A stretch of DNA of 64,000 nt from Protea cynaroides (taxonomy: Eukaryota > Streptophyta > Magnoliopsida > Proteales > Proteaceae): positions 13,363,555-13,427,554 of the forward strand of contig CM053268.1 in the NCBI GenBank assembly GCA_028583415.1, given 5' to 3'. How positions within the stretch are numbered: position 1 is the stretch's first letter; every line of letters starts with the position of its first letter. A model generated the notes under the pieces. That model had not been told where the DNA came from, ran no database searches, and was given only the letters and a program-made list of their open reading frames with translations. Made by a program: the position numbers and the translations under genes. Positions 46,966 through 56,810 of this stretch are shown here, piece after piece.

Positions 46966-48102
46966 TTATGGTTCAGGATTGGTTTCTTGATTCTGGACTA
47001 CAGGTTCAAACGACAACTGGTTCCTGATGTGGTGTATCCTGATGTGGTAATTCATTATGAACAGGTAGTGTTGTTCATGAACCACAGGTACCACTGGTAA
47101 AGGGATAAATCCCTGACCACTAGATGTAGAAGGAATTGTCGATATATCTTGTTCATTGAACTCAATGTTTCGACTCTGTATACTCCCACTGTTGTCGTCA
47201 TCCTCTAGAAACTTGACAACTTTAGACTCTATAATGGTAAGACTATATGAGGGATAATAAAACTTACAACCCTTAAATCTTTCAGAATAATCAATGAAAT
47301 ATCCACTGACTGTTCTAGGGTCCAACTTCTGAAGAAGTGGATTATAGACTCTTATTTTGGCTTGACAGCCCCATATGCGAATATGCTTCAAACTAGGTTT
47401 CCATCCATTCCACAACTCAAAAGGAGTTATAGGAACCGACTTGGATGGTACTCTGTTCAAGATATATACCGCTATTTTAAGAGCTTCACTCTACAATTTC
47501 AGAAGTAGATTAGAGTTACTAATCATACTCCTGACCATATCCATAAGTGTACGATTTCTTCTTTCAGCAATGCCATTTTTATCTGGAAATCCAGGCATGG
47601 TATATTGTGGTACAATACCTTGCTCTTGAAGATACCGTGCAAATGGGCCAGGTCTTTGACCATATTTTGTAGTTCTACCGTAATATTCTCCACCTCTATC
47701 TGATATTACGATCTTAATCACTTTTTCAGTCTGTTTCTCTACTTCTGTCTTGAAGTTCTTAAAGGCTTCTAATGCCTCATCTTTATGAACTAAAAGATAG
47801 AGATACATGAATTTAGAATGGTCATCAATGAATGAGATAAAGTATCTCTGACCATTCAGACAGGGAGTGGAAAATGGGCCACAGATATCTGTATGTATGA
47901 TTTCTAGTAGTTCAGTTGACCTTCTGGCACCTTTCTTTATTTTGTTAGTCTGCTTTCCCTTGATGCAGTCCACACATAACCCTAGATCAGTGAAATCAAG
48001 AGTTTCAAGGATTCCATCATTCACTAATCTTTTAATTCTATCACTAGATATGTGACATAATCTAAGATGCCACAACTGAGAGGATTTCTCATTCACATTC
48101 AT
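46966..48102 (-). pseudogene. pol: C1 gag-pre-integrase and integrase
   Basis: The 203-codon frame 47491-48102 holds the zinc-binding LWHLRLCH...CVDCIKGKQ and the core D (IHTDICGPF), D (VISDRGGEY) and E (GIAERRNRTLMDMVRSM). It ends in a TAG at 47491 where relatives have Trp before SEAL. The C-terminal half continues in 46966-47460 (NRVPSKSVPITPFELWNGW, KPSLKHIRIWGCQAKI, VSGYFIDYSERFKGCKFY). Only this nonsense change separates the halves, so the integrase decayed recently. Confidence 0.92.
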
Positions 48103-48219
48103 TCTCTTTATGCCAATATTATTTACAGAGAGTAAACTACTTTTATATGTTGGATCTAGATTTAAGAGAAATAAACCATCAACTAAAGAACCTGAACCGA
48201 TGAATACATCATTTTTTTT

Positions 48220-48670
48220 TTAAATCCTTATTTCTGTACTAGAAAAATTAAACACATAACCCAAAGGTGTTAATCTAGAAACAGAAATCAGATTCTTTGC
48301 AAAAGATGGAACATAAATGGTTTCTCCTAAATCCAACACATATCCGGATTGCAATATCAATCTATAGACACCTATAGCTTCCACTTGAGATTTCATCCGA
48401 TTTCTCGAATGGATATGTCTCTCGGTTTCTTTCGAAGTATTGTCTCGAAAAGCCTTGCATGGTATTGGCCACATGGATTGATGATCTAGAATCAATCCAC
48501 CAGTTATTTGAATGAGAATCAACTAAATTTGATTCATAACAAACCAAAATTCTCTGAGCTGAGATGTCGCTCATGTGCATGATGTAGTTACACACATCAT
48601 ATTTACCATTGTTACTTAATGAGTCTGATTTTTCCATTAGAGTGCTTACTAACATCTTGTTTGAACTCAC
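48220..48670 (-). pseudogene. pol: C1 protease
   Basis: WWIDSRSSIHVANTMQGF carries the aspartic site with DSG changed to DSR. A second frame gives GVYRLILQSGYVLDLGETI and YVPSFAKNLISVSRL, the usual C-terminal half of copia protease. The two frames overlap at 48362-48522, so a frameshift lies there. Confidence 0.85.
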
Positions 48671-48955
48671 AAACTAAGCATCAATTGCCTTCATGTAGTC
48701 AATGACCTTCTTACATTCAGGAATTGATCCTTTAATGCTCTTGTCGATATTGTTCATGGCAAGCATTAGGCTCAAGTGGTTAGACCGCTCCCACTTAATG
48801 AGCAATTTGGACTAGCGTACTGGAATCCGTAAGAGCAGCGGGCTCTTCTATACGGAGCGCCATATCCAAATCCATGCACTCTAAGGTCAAATAAATCTTT
48901 TATTTCCATAATTTTTTCCTAGCAAGCATTGGGAGACTAATCTGGTTATAAACTA
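48671..48955 (-). pseudogene. gag: C1 gag C-terminal remnant, interrupted by a SINE
   Basis: On the minus strand the frame reads NQISLPMLA up to 48922, then continues after the inserted 154 bp as MNNIDKSIKGSIPECKKVID and YMKAIDA, a stop, then FVSSNKMLVSTLMEKSDSLS. This matches copia gag (SIRGSIP, ASTLM-type). The N-terminal half of gag cannot be found upstream of about 48955. Confidence 0.7.
48768..48921 (+). mobile_element. Probable SINE (154 bp) with 9-bp TSD
   Basis: The insert interrupts the copia gag frame and is flanked by direct repeats GCAAGCATT at 48759-48767 and 48922-48930. Removing one repeat and the insert restores the reading frame. It begins AGGCTCAAGTGGTTAGACCG, which resembles a pol III A box (tRNA-derived), has a weak B-box-like TGGAATCC about 45 bp on, and ends T-rich. 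These are SINE traits. Family unknown. Confidence 0.55.
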
Positions 48956-49401
48956 CAAACAACAATAAGGAAGTTTAGATTTATTGGCGTACAACTTTAT
49001 ACTGACATCAACCCTCGTCAATAATCAGTAACACACTAAAATTAATTATAATCTACCTGTGGGCTAAACTTATAATCAATTTTAGTATGTGAAACTTTAC
49101 ACTAAGTTGATTGACATCAAACTTAAGTGACAGACTGATGTATCCTACAAAATTACCTGTGCGCTAAGATTATAGTCTACATCTGTCTAGGTCTGTATTA
49201 ATAAGTCTAAAATGCTACACTACAATTCAGAAGGTTGTTCCACACCTGTAGACAGAAGAAGGCTCTCACTGTCTTGTAGTTTCACATTCTACCTTATTCC
49301 ATCTTCTCACATAAGAAAAGAATATTTCCCTATGGGGATAATATCCAGTCCCAATGCAAAAGATGCAATTTTCTGATGCCTACCACTAGAAGGGTATTTC
49401 A

Positions 49402-49670
49402 TTCTTTTATGACATCCTTAAATAAGCACTTATATGTGTTAAAAATAAAACTAATTATTTCCTTGATTTTAACACAAAACTTTATTATAAGGGCATATTT
49501 GTCATCTATGACATCTTGAAAAAACATACTTATATGTATTAAAAATAAACCTAATGGTTTTCTTGATTTTTTTAACACAACTTTATTATAAGGGCATTTT
49601 AGTCATTTATGGCATCCTTTAAACAACCATTCATAAGTGTTAACATAAGCCTAATAATCTTAAAGAGTTC
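49402..49670. repeat. 91 bp direct duplication, about 2.5 copies
   Basis: TTTATTATAAGGGCAT occurs at 49491 and 49582. The surrounding GACATC...TTATATGTRTTAAAAATAAA segments repeat with the same 91-bp spacing, with a third partial copy to about 49670. Confidence 0.75.
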
Positions 49671-49689
49671 TTAATGGCTTATTCTTTAC

Positions 49690-50050
49690 TTTATGTAACA
49701 CTAACTTTTAATGGCGTTTGTTACTGTCACTAAAATAGTGACATAAACAACTTAGTGTATTCATATAATTAGTGGCGTTTATTATGTAATGTCACTAAAC
49801 AGCAAGATAAATCATTCTGTTATGTATATCTATATACAGTGGCGTTCTGTCTTTAAATGTCACTAAAACAGTGTTTAATACATTCTGTTATGTTTATAGA
49901 TACAGTGACGTTCTGTCTGTAAATGTCACTAAAGAATATTTTAGCGACGTTCAGAACATACTGTCATAAAAAATACAGTATGTTCTTGATTTTTTAGTGA
50001 CGTTCAGAACAAACTGTCATCAAAAGTGCAGTCACTAAGTAGTGACGTTC
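49690..50050. repeat. GTGACGTTC / TGTCACTAAA repeats
   Basis: AGTGRCGTTCTGTCTKTAAATG followed by TCACTAAA occurs at about 65-bp intervals (49840 and 49905), with looser copies before and after. TTAGTGACG and TGTCACTAA are inverted partners, so each unit can fold into a short hairpin. Confidence 0.65.
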
Positions 50051-50413
50051 GGTTCATAACTAAATAAAAGTGACATATAATTAAAACAGTTTAAAACCAC
50101 TAAATATCACCATAATCATATCAGTCACGGTTCAAAACAAGTTCTGGGTCAGACCGAAATGAACCTAGCCAAAATGGTTCGTACGGGTCCGATATTTTCG
50201 GTTCACCCAAAAGGTATTCGGTTCGGGTCACGGGTTTGGTCCGGTTCGATTCAACCCCATAACCGGGTTTTCTATATCCGGTTCAATTTATAGAACCGGG
50301 TTGAACCGAGAACACTTAAAGAAACCCTAATTTCTTTATAAAATAACCAAAGATTCCTTTTAATTTACAATTCATGCCATTGAAGAGTTTTCTCTTCTTT
50401 TCTTCCTTTACAG

Positions 50414-50683
50414 ATGACCGACTCTTACAGCGGCGGCATGGGACTTGCTGGAAAATCCGGCACTTCCCAAAAGATTCCGGCGAAGGCACCGGTCACCACC
50501 ACTACAAACCTAAAGGGCCGGAGAGAGAGAGAGAGAAAAAAAAATAAAAGGATTAAAAAACCCATGGCAACCTGCTTGCGGCAGTGCTGGCTGTGCATGG
50601 CCGCGGCCGGCTTGCCCTTGCGGGCTGGCCTGCTGCGCCTAGCGCGGCCGGCAGTCTTGCTTGGCTGCCCCGGCTGCCAGTAG
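50414..50683 (+). CDS. Short open frame opposite copia, possible captured exon
   Basis: The frame starts MTDSYSGGMGLAGKSGTSQK directly after TTCTTTTCTTCCTTTACAG, a strong acceptor-like sequence, on the strand opposite to C1. The first 36 or so codons look protein-like. After a GAGAGAGA run the frame enters the GC-rich duplication and becomes Cys/Leu/Ala-rich, unlikely to be real. I do not recognise it. It may be a fragment of a captured gene, or chance. Confidence 0.25.
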   Translation: MTDSYSGGMGLAGKSGTSQKIPAKAPVTTTTNLKGRRERERKKNKRIKKPMATCLRQCWLCMAAAGLPLRAGLLRLARPAVLLGCPGCQ

Positions 50684-50770
50684 ATTCTGCAAAGGCTGGC
50701 TGCCGCAAGGCCGCGGCTGGCTGGCCCTTGCGGGTTGGCCTGCTGCTCCTTGCGCGGCCGGCCAAAACCA
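50594..50770. repeat. GC-rich segment with a 111-bp tandem duplication
   Basis: GGCCGCGGCYGGCTKGCCCT begins near 50598 and 50709, and both copies end in GCGCGGCCGGC. Copies differ at several bases. Its base composition is sharply higher in GC than anything around it. Confidence 0.8.
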
Positions 50771-50848
50771 ATAGAATTTTTTTTTTTTTATAAATTCTTT
50801 TTGATGCTCCATAGCATCCGGGCATGGTGGACGGGCGGCGGAAACACC

Positions 50849-50860
50849 GCTCTGATACCA
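50849..50860 (-). other. C1 primer binding site
   Basis: Minus-strand TGGTATCAGAGC, three bases from the LTR, complementary to initiator tRNA-Met. Confidence 0.9.
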
Positions 50861-50863
50861 TAA

Positions 50864-51261
50864 TGTAAGAAAACTACAACCCATATGTATGTCTATGCAG
50901 AATAAGATTCGACATACCCGTAGTGTAGGGATCTGTTCCAGCCGGTGTCCGTCCAACCTATGTTGTCTTCTTCTGATTCACTCCGATATATCCTGCTACA
51001 CAAAGAAAAGAAAAGAGAGAGGGGAAGGAGATAGGGTTTCTGTGTACTCCTTATTCTCAGACAAAGAGAACGTAATGGAAATTCTCTGATTGCATAAGTG
51101 TACACAGGACCCCACCCTTGGATTATTTATAGATCAATCGTCTCCTTCCATCAAGGATGGACGGTGATCTGGGTGCCACATGTCCCTCAGATCCGACGCT
51201 CATAACTCTCCTAATAGGGGATACCTAAAATGGATAGTGGCATGTGGGGCACTTACTCACA
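50864..51261 (-). mobile_element. C1 5' LTR (398 bp)
   Basis: This is the copy without the 19-bp duplication. Minus-strand TATAAATA at 51124-51131 is the likely promoter. Confidence 0.95.
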
Positions 51262-51500
51262 CTCTGACCTTATGTAGTAGTTTTTACCATGCTATAGTTT
51301 CTTTTGGGATTCGGTCCCTTGAGACAAAACCTAGATTTTTCAGTCTTCTTTTTGTGAGTACAAATTGGACTCCATTTGAATATCATAATCTCTTATTACA
51401 GCCATTTTTGTACAGCTGGACAGAATCTGGAAACAGGTTTTGTCCAGTGCAGTACCCTAACTTTGTGATTCATTTTTTACCTTGTTAGAGCCATTGTTGG
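51262..51500 (+). mobile_element. LTR-like sequence, part 2 (after copia)
   Basis: It continues the degenerate 190-bp repeat from 44460, beginning with the CTCTG duplication and running to the gap. Confidence 0.5.
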
Positions 51501-52000
51501 NNNNNNNNNNNNNNNNNNNNNNNNNNNNNNNNNNNNNNNNNNNNNNNNNNNNNNNNNNNNNNNNNNNNNNNNNNNNNNNNNNNNNNNNNNNNNNNNNNNN
51601 NNNNNNNNNNNNNNNNNNNNNNNNNNNNNNNNNNNNNNNNNNNNNNNNNNNNNNNNNNNNNNNNNNNNNNNNNNNNNNNNNNNNNNNNNNNNNNNNNNNN
51701 NNNNNNNNNNNNNNNNNNNNNNNNNNNNNNNNNNNNNNNNNNNNNNNNNNNNNNNNNNNNNNNNNNNNNNNNNNNNNNNNNNNNNNNNNNNNNNNNNNNN
51801 NNNNNNNNNNNNNNNNNNNNNNNNNNNNNNNNNNNNNNNNNNNNNNNNNNNNNNNNNNNNNNNNNNNNNNNNNNNNNNNNNNNNNNNNNNNNNNNNNNNN
51901 NNNNNNNNNNNNNNNNNNNNNNNNNNNNNNNNNNNNNNNNNNNNNNNNNNNNNNNNNNNNNNNNNNNNNNNNNNNNNNNNNNNNNNNNNNNNNNNNNNNN
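51501..52000. other. Assembly gap, 500 N
   Basis: Exactly 500 undetermined bases, a common placeholder size, so the true distance is unknown. Confidence 0.99.
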
Positions 52001-52015
52001 ACCCTAATTATTCAT

Positions 52016-52190
52016 TTCTTTCATTCTAGGGTTTATCTTGCCCTAAATTGTTCTTTCCATTCTAAGGTTTATCTTGCCCTATCATTCTTTCCATTTTAGG
52101 GTTTATCTTGCCATATCATTCTTTCCATTTTAGGATTTATCTTGCCTTAATTGTTCTTTTCATTTTAGGGTTTATCTTACCCTAATTATT
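52016..52190. repeat. 34-37 bp tandem repeat, 5 copies
   Basis: CATTYTAGGGTTTATCTTGC recurs with the GTTTATC part at 52031, 52067, 52101, 52135 and 52170. Confidence 0.85.
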
Positions 52191-52224
52191 GTGTTCAAAG
52201 ATAACAATGTAAGCAATCCAACAT

Positions 52225-52575
52225 AGTAGTATGAGCTCAAATATAGTAGTGTAAGCATCCCAATATAGCATGTGAGAAATATATTCAAATTTAACAACAA
52301 ATCAATCAAAGATGGCATGTGAGCATGTGAATCAATACAAACATGGTAAGTGTGTAATCCAAATATGTAGCAAGTGAAATAATCCAAATATGACATGTGA
52401 GCATCCAATATAGCAAGTGACAGTGTGCATCCAAATATAGCAGTGAGCATGGGAATAATCCGAACATGGCAAGCGAGCATTCCGAATATAGCAGTAAGCA
52501 TGTTATAGCATTCTAAATATAGTAGTAAGCATGTGAGAGTGTTCCAAATATAGCAGTAAGCGTGTGAGAGCATTA
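52225..52575. repeat. AATATAGCAGTAAGCATGTG-type degenerate tandem repeat
   Basis: About ten units of 30-40 bp, each with CAAATATAGCAGT followed by AAGCATGTGAG, with many changes. Confidence 0.75.
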
Positions 52576-54981
52576 ATCAAGCATCGATCATCAACAATGT
52601 GACCAAGATCATATTTGATCAACTACTCAAACTTGATGTAGTCAATCATCATCAATGTGATCAAGATCATATTTGATCGATGATTCAGATTCACTTAAAA
52701 TATTCATGAGGTCAAGCCAACCATTCAAAATTCAATTAAATCACTCAAAAAGATAATCCAATGGTTTAAATCACTCAAAAACCCATATGATCAAGATCCA
52801 ATGGTTAAAATCACTCAAGAATCTAACCGTTCAGATTCATTTAAAATCAATCCTGATGAAAATCCAATGGTTTCGATTACTCAAAATGATAATTTAACCA
52901 TTCAAAATCATTTAAATCACTCCAGATGGCAATCTCAACATATCAACATGGTCCAAATATTTGGGAAAAAAAAAAGGGGTATTGGGCAGCAGTAAAAGCT
53001 TTTTCGTTAGCTAAATCTCTTTCTACCGGAAATTCAGAAAGTTTTTTTTTTGCGACTCACTCATCAAATTATTCAAGGTCAAGGATCCAAATTCGCTCAT
53101 ATTAAGATATTCAAAATGGAGGGTCGATACTTTAATCACATTAAGATATTCGAAATCAAGGGTCCACACTTCAATCATATAATTAAAACAAACCAGATCA
53201 AGTGTCATGGGTTGCAGGTATGGTGATGGTTCGGAGTTGGGAAACCAGGCTATGGGTAAGCATGTGGGTAATGAGGAATTGGCCAATTGTTAGCGGGTTG
53301 GTTGCTACAGGGAATAACTAGGGATAGGGATAGTGGAGACGTATGAGGGAGATGAGGGCATGTGCAGGGAGGTTGTTACGGGTGTAGGGCAGCAGGTGTA
53401 CAGAAGTGGTTGGTGGAGATGGAGTTAGGTTCTTGGAGATATGGACAGGTGGAAGGTTGCATGGTAGTTCTCAGTTAAGTGGGAAACCAGGTGGTGACTA
53501 TTGGATCTGGAAAATGATGGTGGATTTGGGTTTATGAACAACAAGTGTATGGAGATGGCGTAGGTTGTGGATGGGTGCAAGCTTATGTTGTCAGCGGAGG
53601 CTTGGCTGGGTAGGATTATGCATGTAGGGTTTGCTAGAGGTTGAATACATGTGTCGGGTGGTGTTTGTGTTGGTTGCATGTGGCAATGGCGGTGGGGAGT
53701 AGTGGTGATAAGGAAGGTGCAGGGTGAAGATGGTGTAGTAGGGGTAGCACAAAACAGGGATGGCCGGTGATGGGGTCGTGGAGGTATCGCAAGCATGGTC
53801 GATTGTGTAGGTTTAAAGAGTGCATGCATGGCTGGCTAGGGAAGGTGATGGTTCAGGTATTGTGATGGTGGAGTGGTGGTTCGTAAGGTGGACAGGTGGT
53901 TCATGGAAGTAGTAATAGGTAAGAGTAAGGAAGAGGTATTGGGTTTGGTTGGGTGTTAGGTGGGCTACGGTAAGATGAAGATGACTGGTGTTGAGTGCAT
54001 TAGGTAAGTGAGATGATGCAGCAAGGGTATATCGGGTTAGGCAGATCTCTAATGGAGAGTGATGGTGGCGATTATAGAGCCAGGTTTGATGATCAGTTGC
54101 TATGGTGAACAACAGGTGTACATAGAAAAATAAAGAAGAACGTTTAAGCTTACCTGATCTCTTTCTTCATCTGCTTTTCCTCTTTTTCTTCATCATCTTC
54201 TTCTCCTGCTACTGCTGCGTCTTCTTCTTCTTCATCATCTTCTACTCTCTCTCCAGCTTCGCCTTCTTCTCCTCTCTTTGCCGTGCTTCTTTTTCTTCTC
54301 CCTCTTTTCTCTCTATCTCTCTCGATCTGATATTTTCTTCCTCCTTTCTTTTCTTCTTTTCCTCGTTTTTTTTCTCTTTTCTTTCTATATTTCCCTCTCT
54401 TTGATTTCTGTCCCTTCTTTCTTAAAACGTGTCCTCCTCCTCCTTTGAGAGATCTTTCTCATGGTTATTTTAAGAAAGAAGTGAGATCTTTCTACGTGAA
54501 ATCTTTCCATGTGTCTCCCATATCTTGTTTTCTTACCTTTCTTTTATATTTATTACCTCCCACTCATTCTCCCTCTTCTTCCAACTTACCTCTTTTATTG
54601 AAACATGTTCTGCCATCCCCCTTTTTATTATCTCATTCCCAAAAGATCTTCATGCCAACTCTCTCTCACTCTCTTTCCATAAACCAGGCCCACCAAAATA
54701 CCTTTTCTTTCCATTTTCTATTCTTTCCAATCTCTATTTTCCTTCCTAAATCCCATTTATTCTCTCACTCTTCTTTAATTACTAATTTCTAATCTCTCCC
54801 CCATCGGATTTGTCTATTTCCAAATTTGATTCCAATGGCCAATCTCTCTCATATTTCTTTCTCTTCTTAAAATTAACACCCCATGTTCCTCCATCAAGAT
54901 CTATATGATGCAGCCCAAGTCTACTCCAAAAGGGGCCGAAAGTCCAAAATTGGGCCAGGCCCAATTGGCTGACCAACCCAC

Positions 54982-55029
54982 ACTGTTCACGTGAACAGTG
55001 TTCACGGTACTGTTCACGTGAACAGTACC
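54982..55029 (+). promoter_or_regulatory. Paired G-box palindromes in R1 LTR
   Basis: ACTGTTCACGTGAACAGT at 54982-54999 is an 18-bp perfect palindrome. A second copy at 55006-55029 is extended by GGT and ACC to a 24-bp perfect palindrome. CACGTG at the centre is the G-box core bound by plant bZIP and bHLH factors. They lie about 245-290 bp upstream of the TATA box. The 3' LTR has identical copies at 60332-60349 and 60356-60379. Confidence 0.8.
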
Positions 55030-55269
55030 AACAGCAGATTTTCACTCTTTTTTATTTCTTTCCTAAAATATAGTGTTAGTTATTTGGAATTTTAATTGTT
55101 TGGAAACTAAAAACTTTCTTAAATTTAGTTTCCTAAAAGTGTTTAGAAACTTTCCTATTTTCAAATTTAGAAAGTTTTCTTTCCATTGTATTAAAACCTT
55201 CCTATGTTATAAGGAGGTTTAGTTTTAGTAGTTTTATCTCTTTCCTATTTTAATTGTAAGGATTCTCAT

Positions 55270-55277
55270 TATAAATA
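55270..55277 (+). promoter_or_regulatory. TATA box of R1 LTR
   Basis: TATAAATA precedes AGAGGAGTAGAAGC. The 3' LTR copy is at 60620-60627. Confidence 0.7.
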
Positions 55278-55804
55278 AGAGGAGTAGAAGCTGGCTGGTG
55301 GTTAGATTTTCTAGAAAAAAAGTAAAGTTTAAAACTTTTACTTTCTGGTTGAGTCTCTCAAGGTTGTGAGACTCAACCAATTGTTTCTTCTTCTTTCTTT
55401 GAGATTCTAAGCTTTGTTTTAGTTCACAATCAATCAATATTGGCTGGCGACACTGTTCTCTGCTGAATATACTAAAGTCTTGCTGATCTGCTACCAATTT
55501 CCATCGACGTTAGCTGAACTATAACCATATCTGGGCGGTACCAGGTACAACAGGTACAGCAGGCTTTCGAGACTCATAACTCCTATAGTTCTTTTCAGAT
55601 CCTCCCCAAACTTCAGAAGGTGTTCACAATCATTACAAAGGTCATCCATACCAAGTTTCATCTAATTCTGACGGTTAGATTTCAAGATAAGTGGTTTTTT
55701 TTCATTACTTTTCTCTGCAGATTTTTTGTATTGGACTGAATTAAGGTCCTGTAGCAAAGAGGGCTTATTAATTTGACTTGCTTTAAACCCTCTTTGCCAT
55801 CAAT

Positions 55805-55816
55805 TGGTATCAGAGC
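55805..55816 (+). other. R1 primer binding site
   Basis: TGGTATCAGAGC starts three bases after the LTR and is followed at once by ATG of gag (55817). Confidence 0.92.
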
Positions 55817-56810
55817 ATGGCTAAAGAGAGTTCTAACTCTCCTAATCAGTCCAATAATCTCAATGACCTTGTTAATTTGGTTTCCAACGATTGACCAAAT
55901 TGGATGCCAAATTAGACAATATGGATGGAAGAATAAGTAATTTGGAGGAACGGGATAATCCTAGGCCGGCCAGACTAGAAGCCCCTAGAAGAGAAATTCC
56001 CATAGCCAACCTAATGCCAAAGCGTGTTCCTAGGGTTCCCCAAAGAGTCCCTAGAGAAGAATACCAAGACCCACCCTATGAAGACTATGATGGCAATCAA
56101 CCTATTTGGTATCAAACCCATAAGGTGCGAATGGATCTTAAGGAGTTCCATGGAAGACAAGACCCCCAAGCTTTTCATGATTGGGTGAATGCCCTAGATG
56201 ACTACTTTGATTGGTTTAGCCTACCCGAACCTAGAAAACTGCAATTGACCCGCTCTAAACTAGTGGGGGGTGCTCGCGATTGGTGGCATAACTATGAATA
56301 TAGTCTCATGAGGAGTCGTAGAGAACCTACTACTTGGGAGGAGATGAAGGAAGAATTGAAAGAAAAGTATTTGCCTCGGTCCTTCCAAAGAAGGTTGCAT
56401 GACCAGCTGAACAATCTTCGTCAAGGTAATATGAGTATGGAAGACTATGTATACCAATTTGATCAATTATGTGCACGGTCGTTCACGGACAATGATGATC
56501 AAATGATATCTCGGTTCCGTTTGGGACTACGACCGAAATAAGAGAAAAAATGGGTGTGGTTGATATTGTAAGTCTTAATGACTGTGTTGATAAAGCTTTT
56601 CAAGCTGAAGAACTCCTAAAGACCTCTGAAGGTATACCCCAAATTTTAATGAAGGCAAGAAACCCATGCCAACTCCCAAGAGCACCGTGGCTGCACCTCG
56701 TCCTACTCCCACGGTAGGCGAAAAGGGAAAGGGACCAATGACCCCCAATAAGTGTTCAATGCTATCATTGTAATGCCTATGGCCATTATGCAAGGGATTG
56801 TCCAAGAAAA
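55817..56810 (+). pseudogene. gag: R1 gag
   Basis: The ATG at 55817 follows the primer site (MAKESSNSPNQSNNLNDLVN); a frameshift near 55890 passes to the long frame 55891-56541. That frame has a short coiled coil (LDAKLDNMDGRISNLEER) and a gag domain (DLKEFHGRQDPQAFHDWVNA, GGARDWWHNYE, LPRSFQRRLHDQLNNLRQGN). A second shift near 56541 leads to the zinc knuckle at 56760-56801, CYHCNAYGHYARDC, intact C-x2-C-x4-H-x4-C. The domains survive but the frame is broken at least twice. Confidence 0.88.

Larger units (their letters stand above)
48956..50848. other. C1 leader region without recognisable gag
   Basis: About 1.9 kb between gag remnant and primer site. It has no gag domain on either strand. 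It contains AATTACCTGTGCGCTAA-type direct repeats (49060-49170), a 91-bp duplication, GTGACGTTC-type repeats, a CCGGTT/GGTTCGG-rich stretch (50110-50310), a short plus-strand frame (50414-50683) and a GC-rich duplication. The minus-strand junction with gag (TTGTTTGTAG before TTTATAACC) looks like a splice acceptor, so this may be an intron or a captured segment. Confidence 0.5.
44461..51261 (-). mobile_element. C1: full-length Ty1/copia element (6801 bp), TSD CTCTG
   Basis: The LTRs begin TGTAAGAAAACTAC and end ACTTACTCACA on the plus strand. Perfect CTCTG duplications lie at 44456-44460 and 51262-51266. A tRNA-Met primer site and a purine tract fix the minus orientation. The LTRs differ by about six substitutions, a 1-bp indel and a 19-bp tandem duplication, so the insertion is recent. 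Minus-strand order is gag (partial), protease, integrase, RT, RNase H, which is the copia order. Confidence 0.96.
52001..54905 (-). mobile_element. Family A LTR, copy 2, first part
   Basis: It has tandem repeats, a G-rich stretch (53200-54120), then a CT-rich tract (54150-54800). This is the same order as 60-1860 of copy 1, with sequence similarity in the AATCCAATGG / ATCAAGATC motifs and at AAGCTTACCTGATCTC versus GTGGCTTACCTAAG. It is interrupted at 54905 by R1 and resumes at 61150. The start is in or before the gap. No gene is visible; minus-strand frames at 53425-54112 are His/Pro/Thr-rich and lack domains. Confidence 0.5.
54906..55802 (+). mobile_element. R1 5' LTR (897 bp)
   Basis: It begins TGATGCAGCCC and ends TTTGCCATCA. 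It has two palindromes with a central CACGTG, TATAAATA at 55270-55277, and a leader that folds on itself around TTGAGTCTCTCAAGG / TTGTGAGACTCAA. Confidence 0.93.

Noticed and set aside
48768..48921. A tRNA gene
   Set aside because: Only an A-box-like start is seen; no cloverleaf arms or anticodon loop could be drawn. Flanking duplications favour a SINE.
52001..52035. Telomere-like ACCCTAATT / AGGGTTT motifs
   Set aside because: They are part of a 34-37 bp repeat, not CCCTAAA tandem units, and AACCCTAATT is common in the LTR leaders here.
51482..52099. 205-codon open frame
   Set aside because: It spans the 500-N gap and is meaningless.
53425..54112. His/Thr/Pro-rich minus-strand frames
   Set aside because: No domain, inside the G-rich part of a family A LTR, overlapping frames of similar composition.
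54445..54792. 115-codon plus-strand frame rich in Phe/Leu/Ser
   Set aside because: CT-rich LTR sequence; the hydrophobic composition is a by-product.
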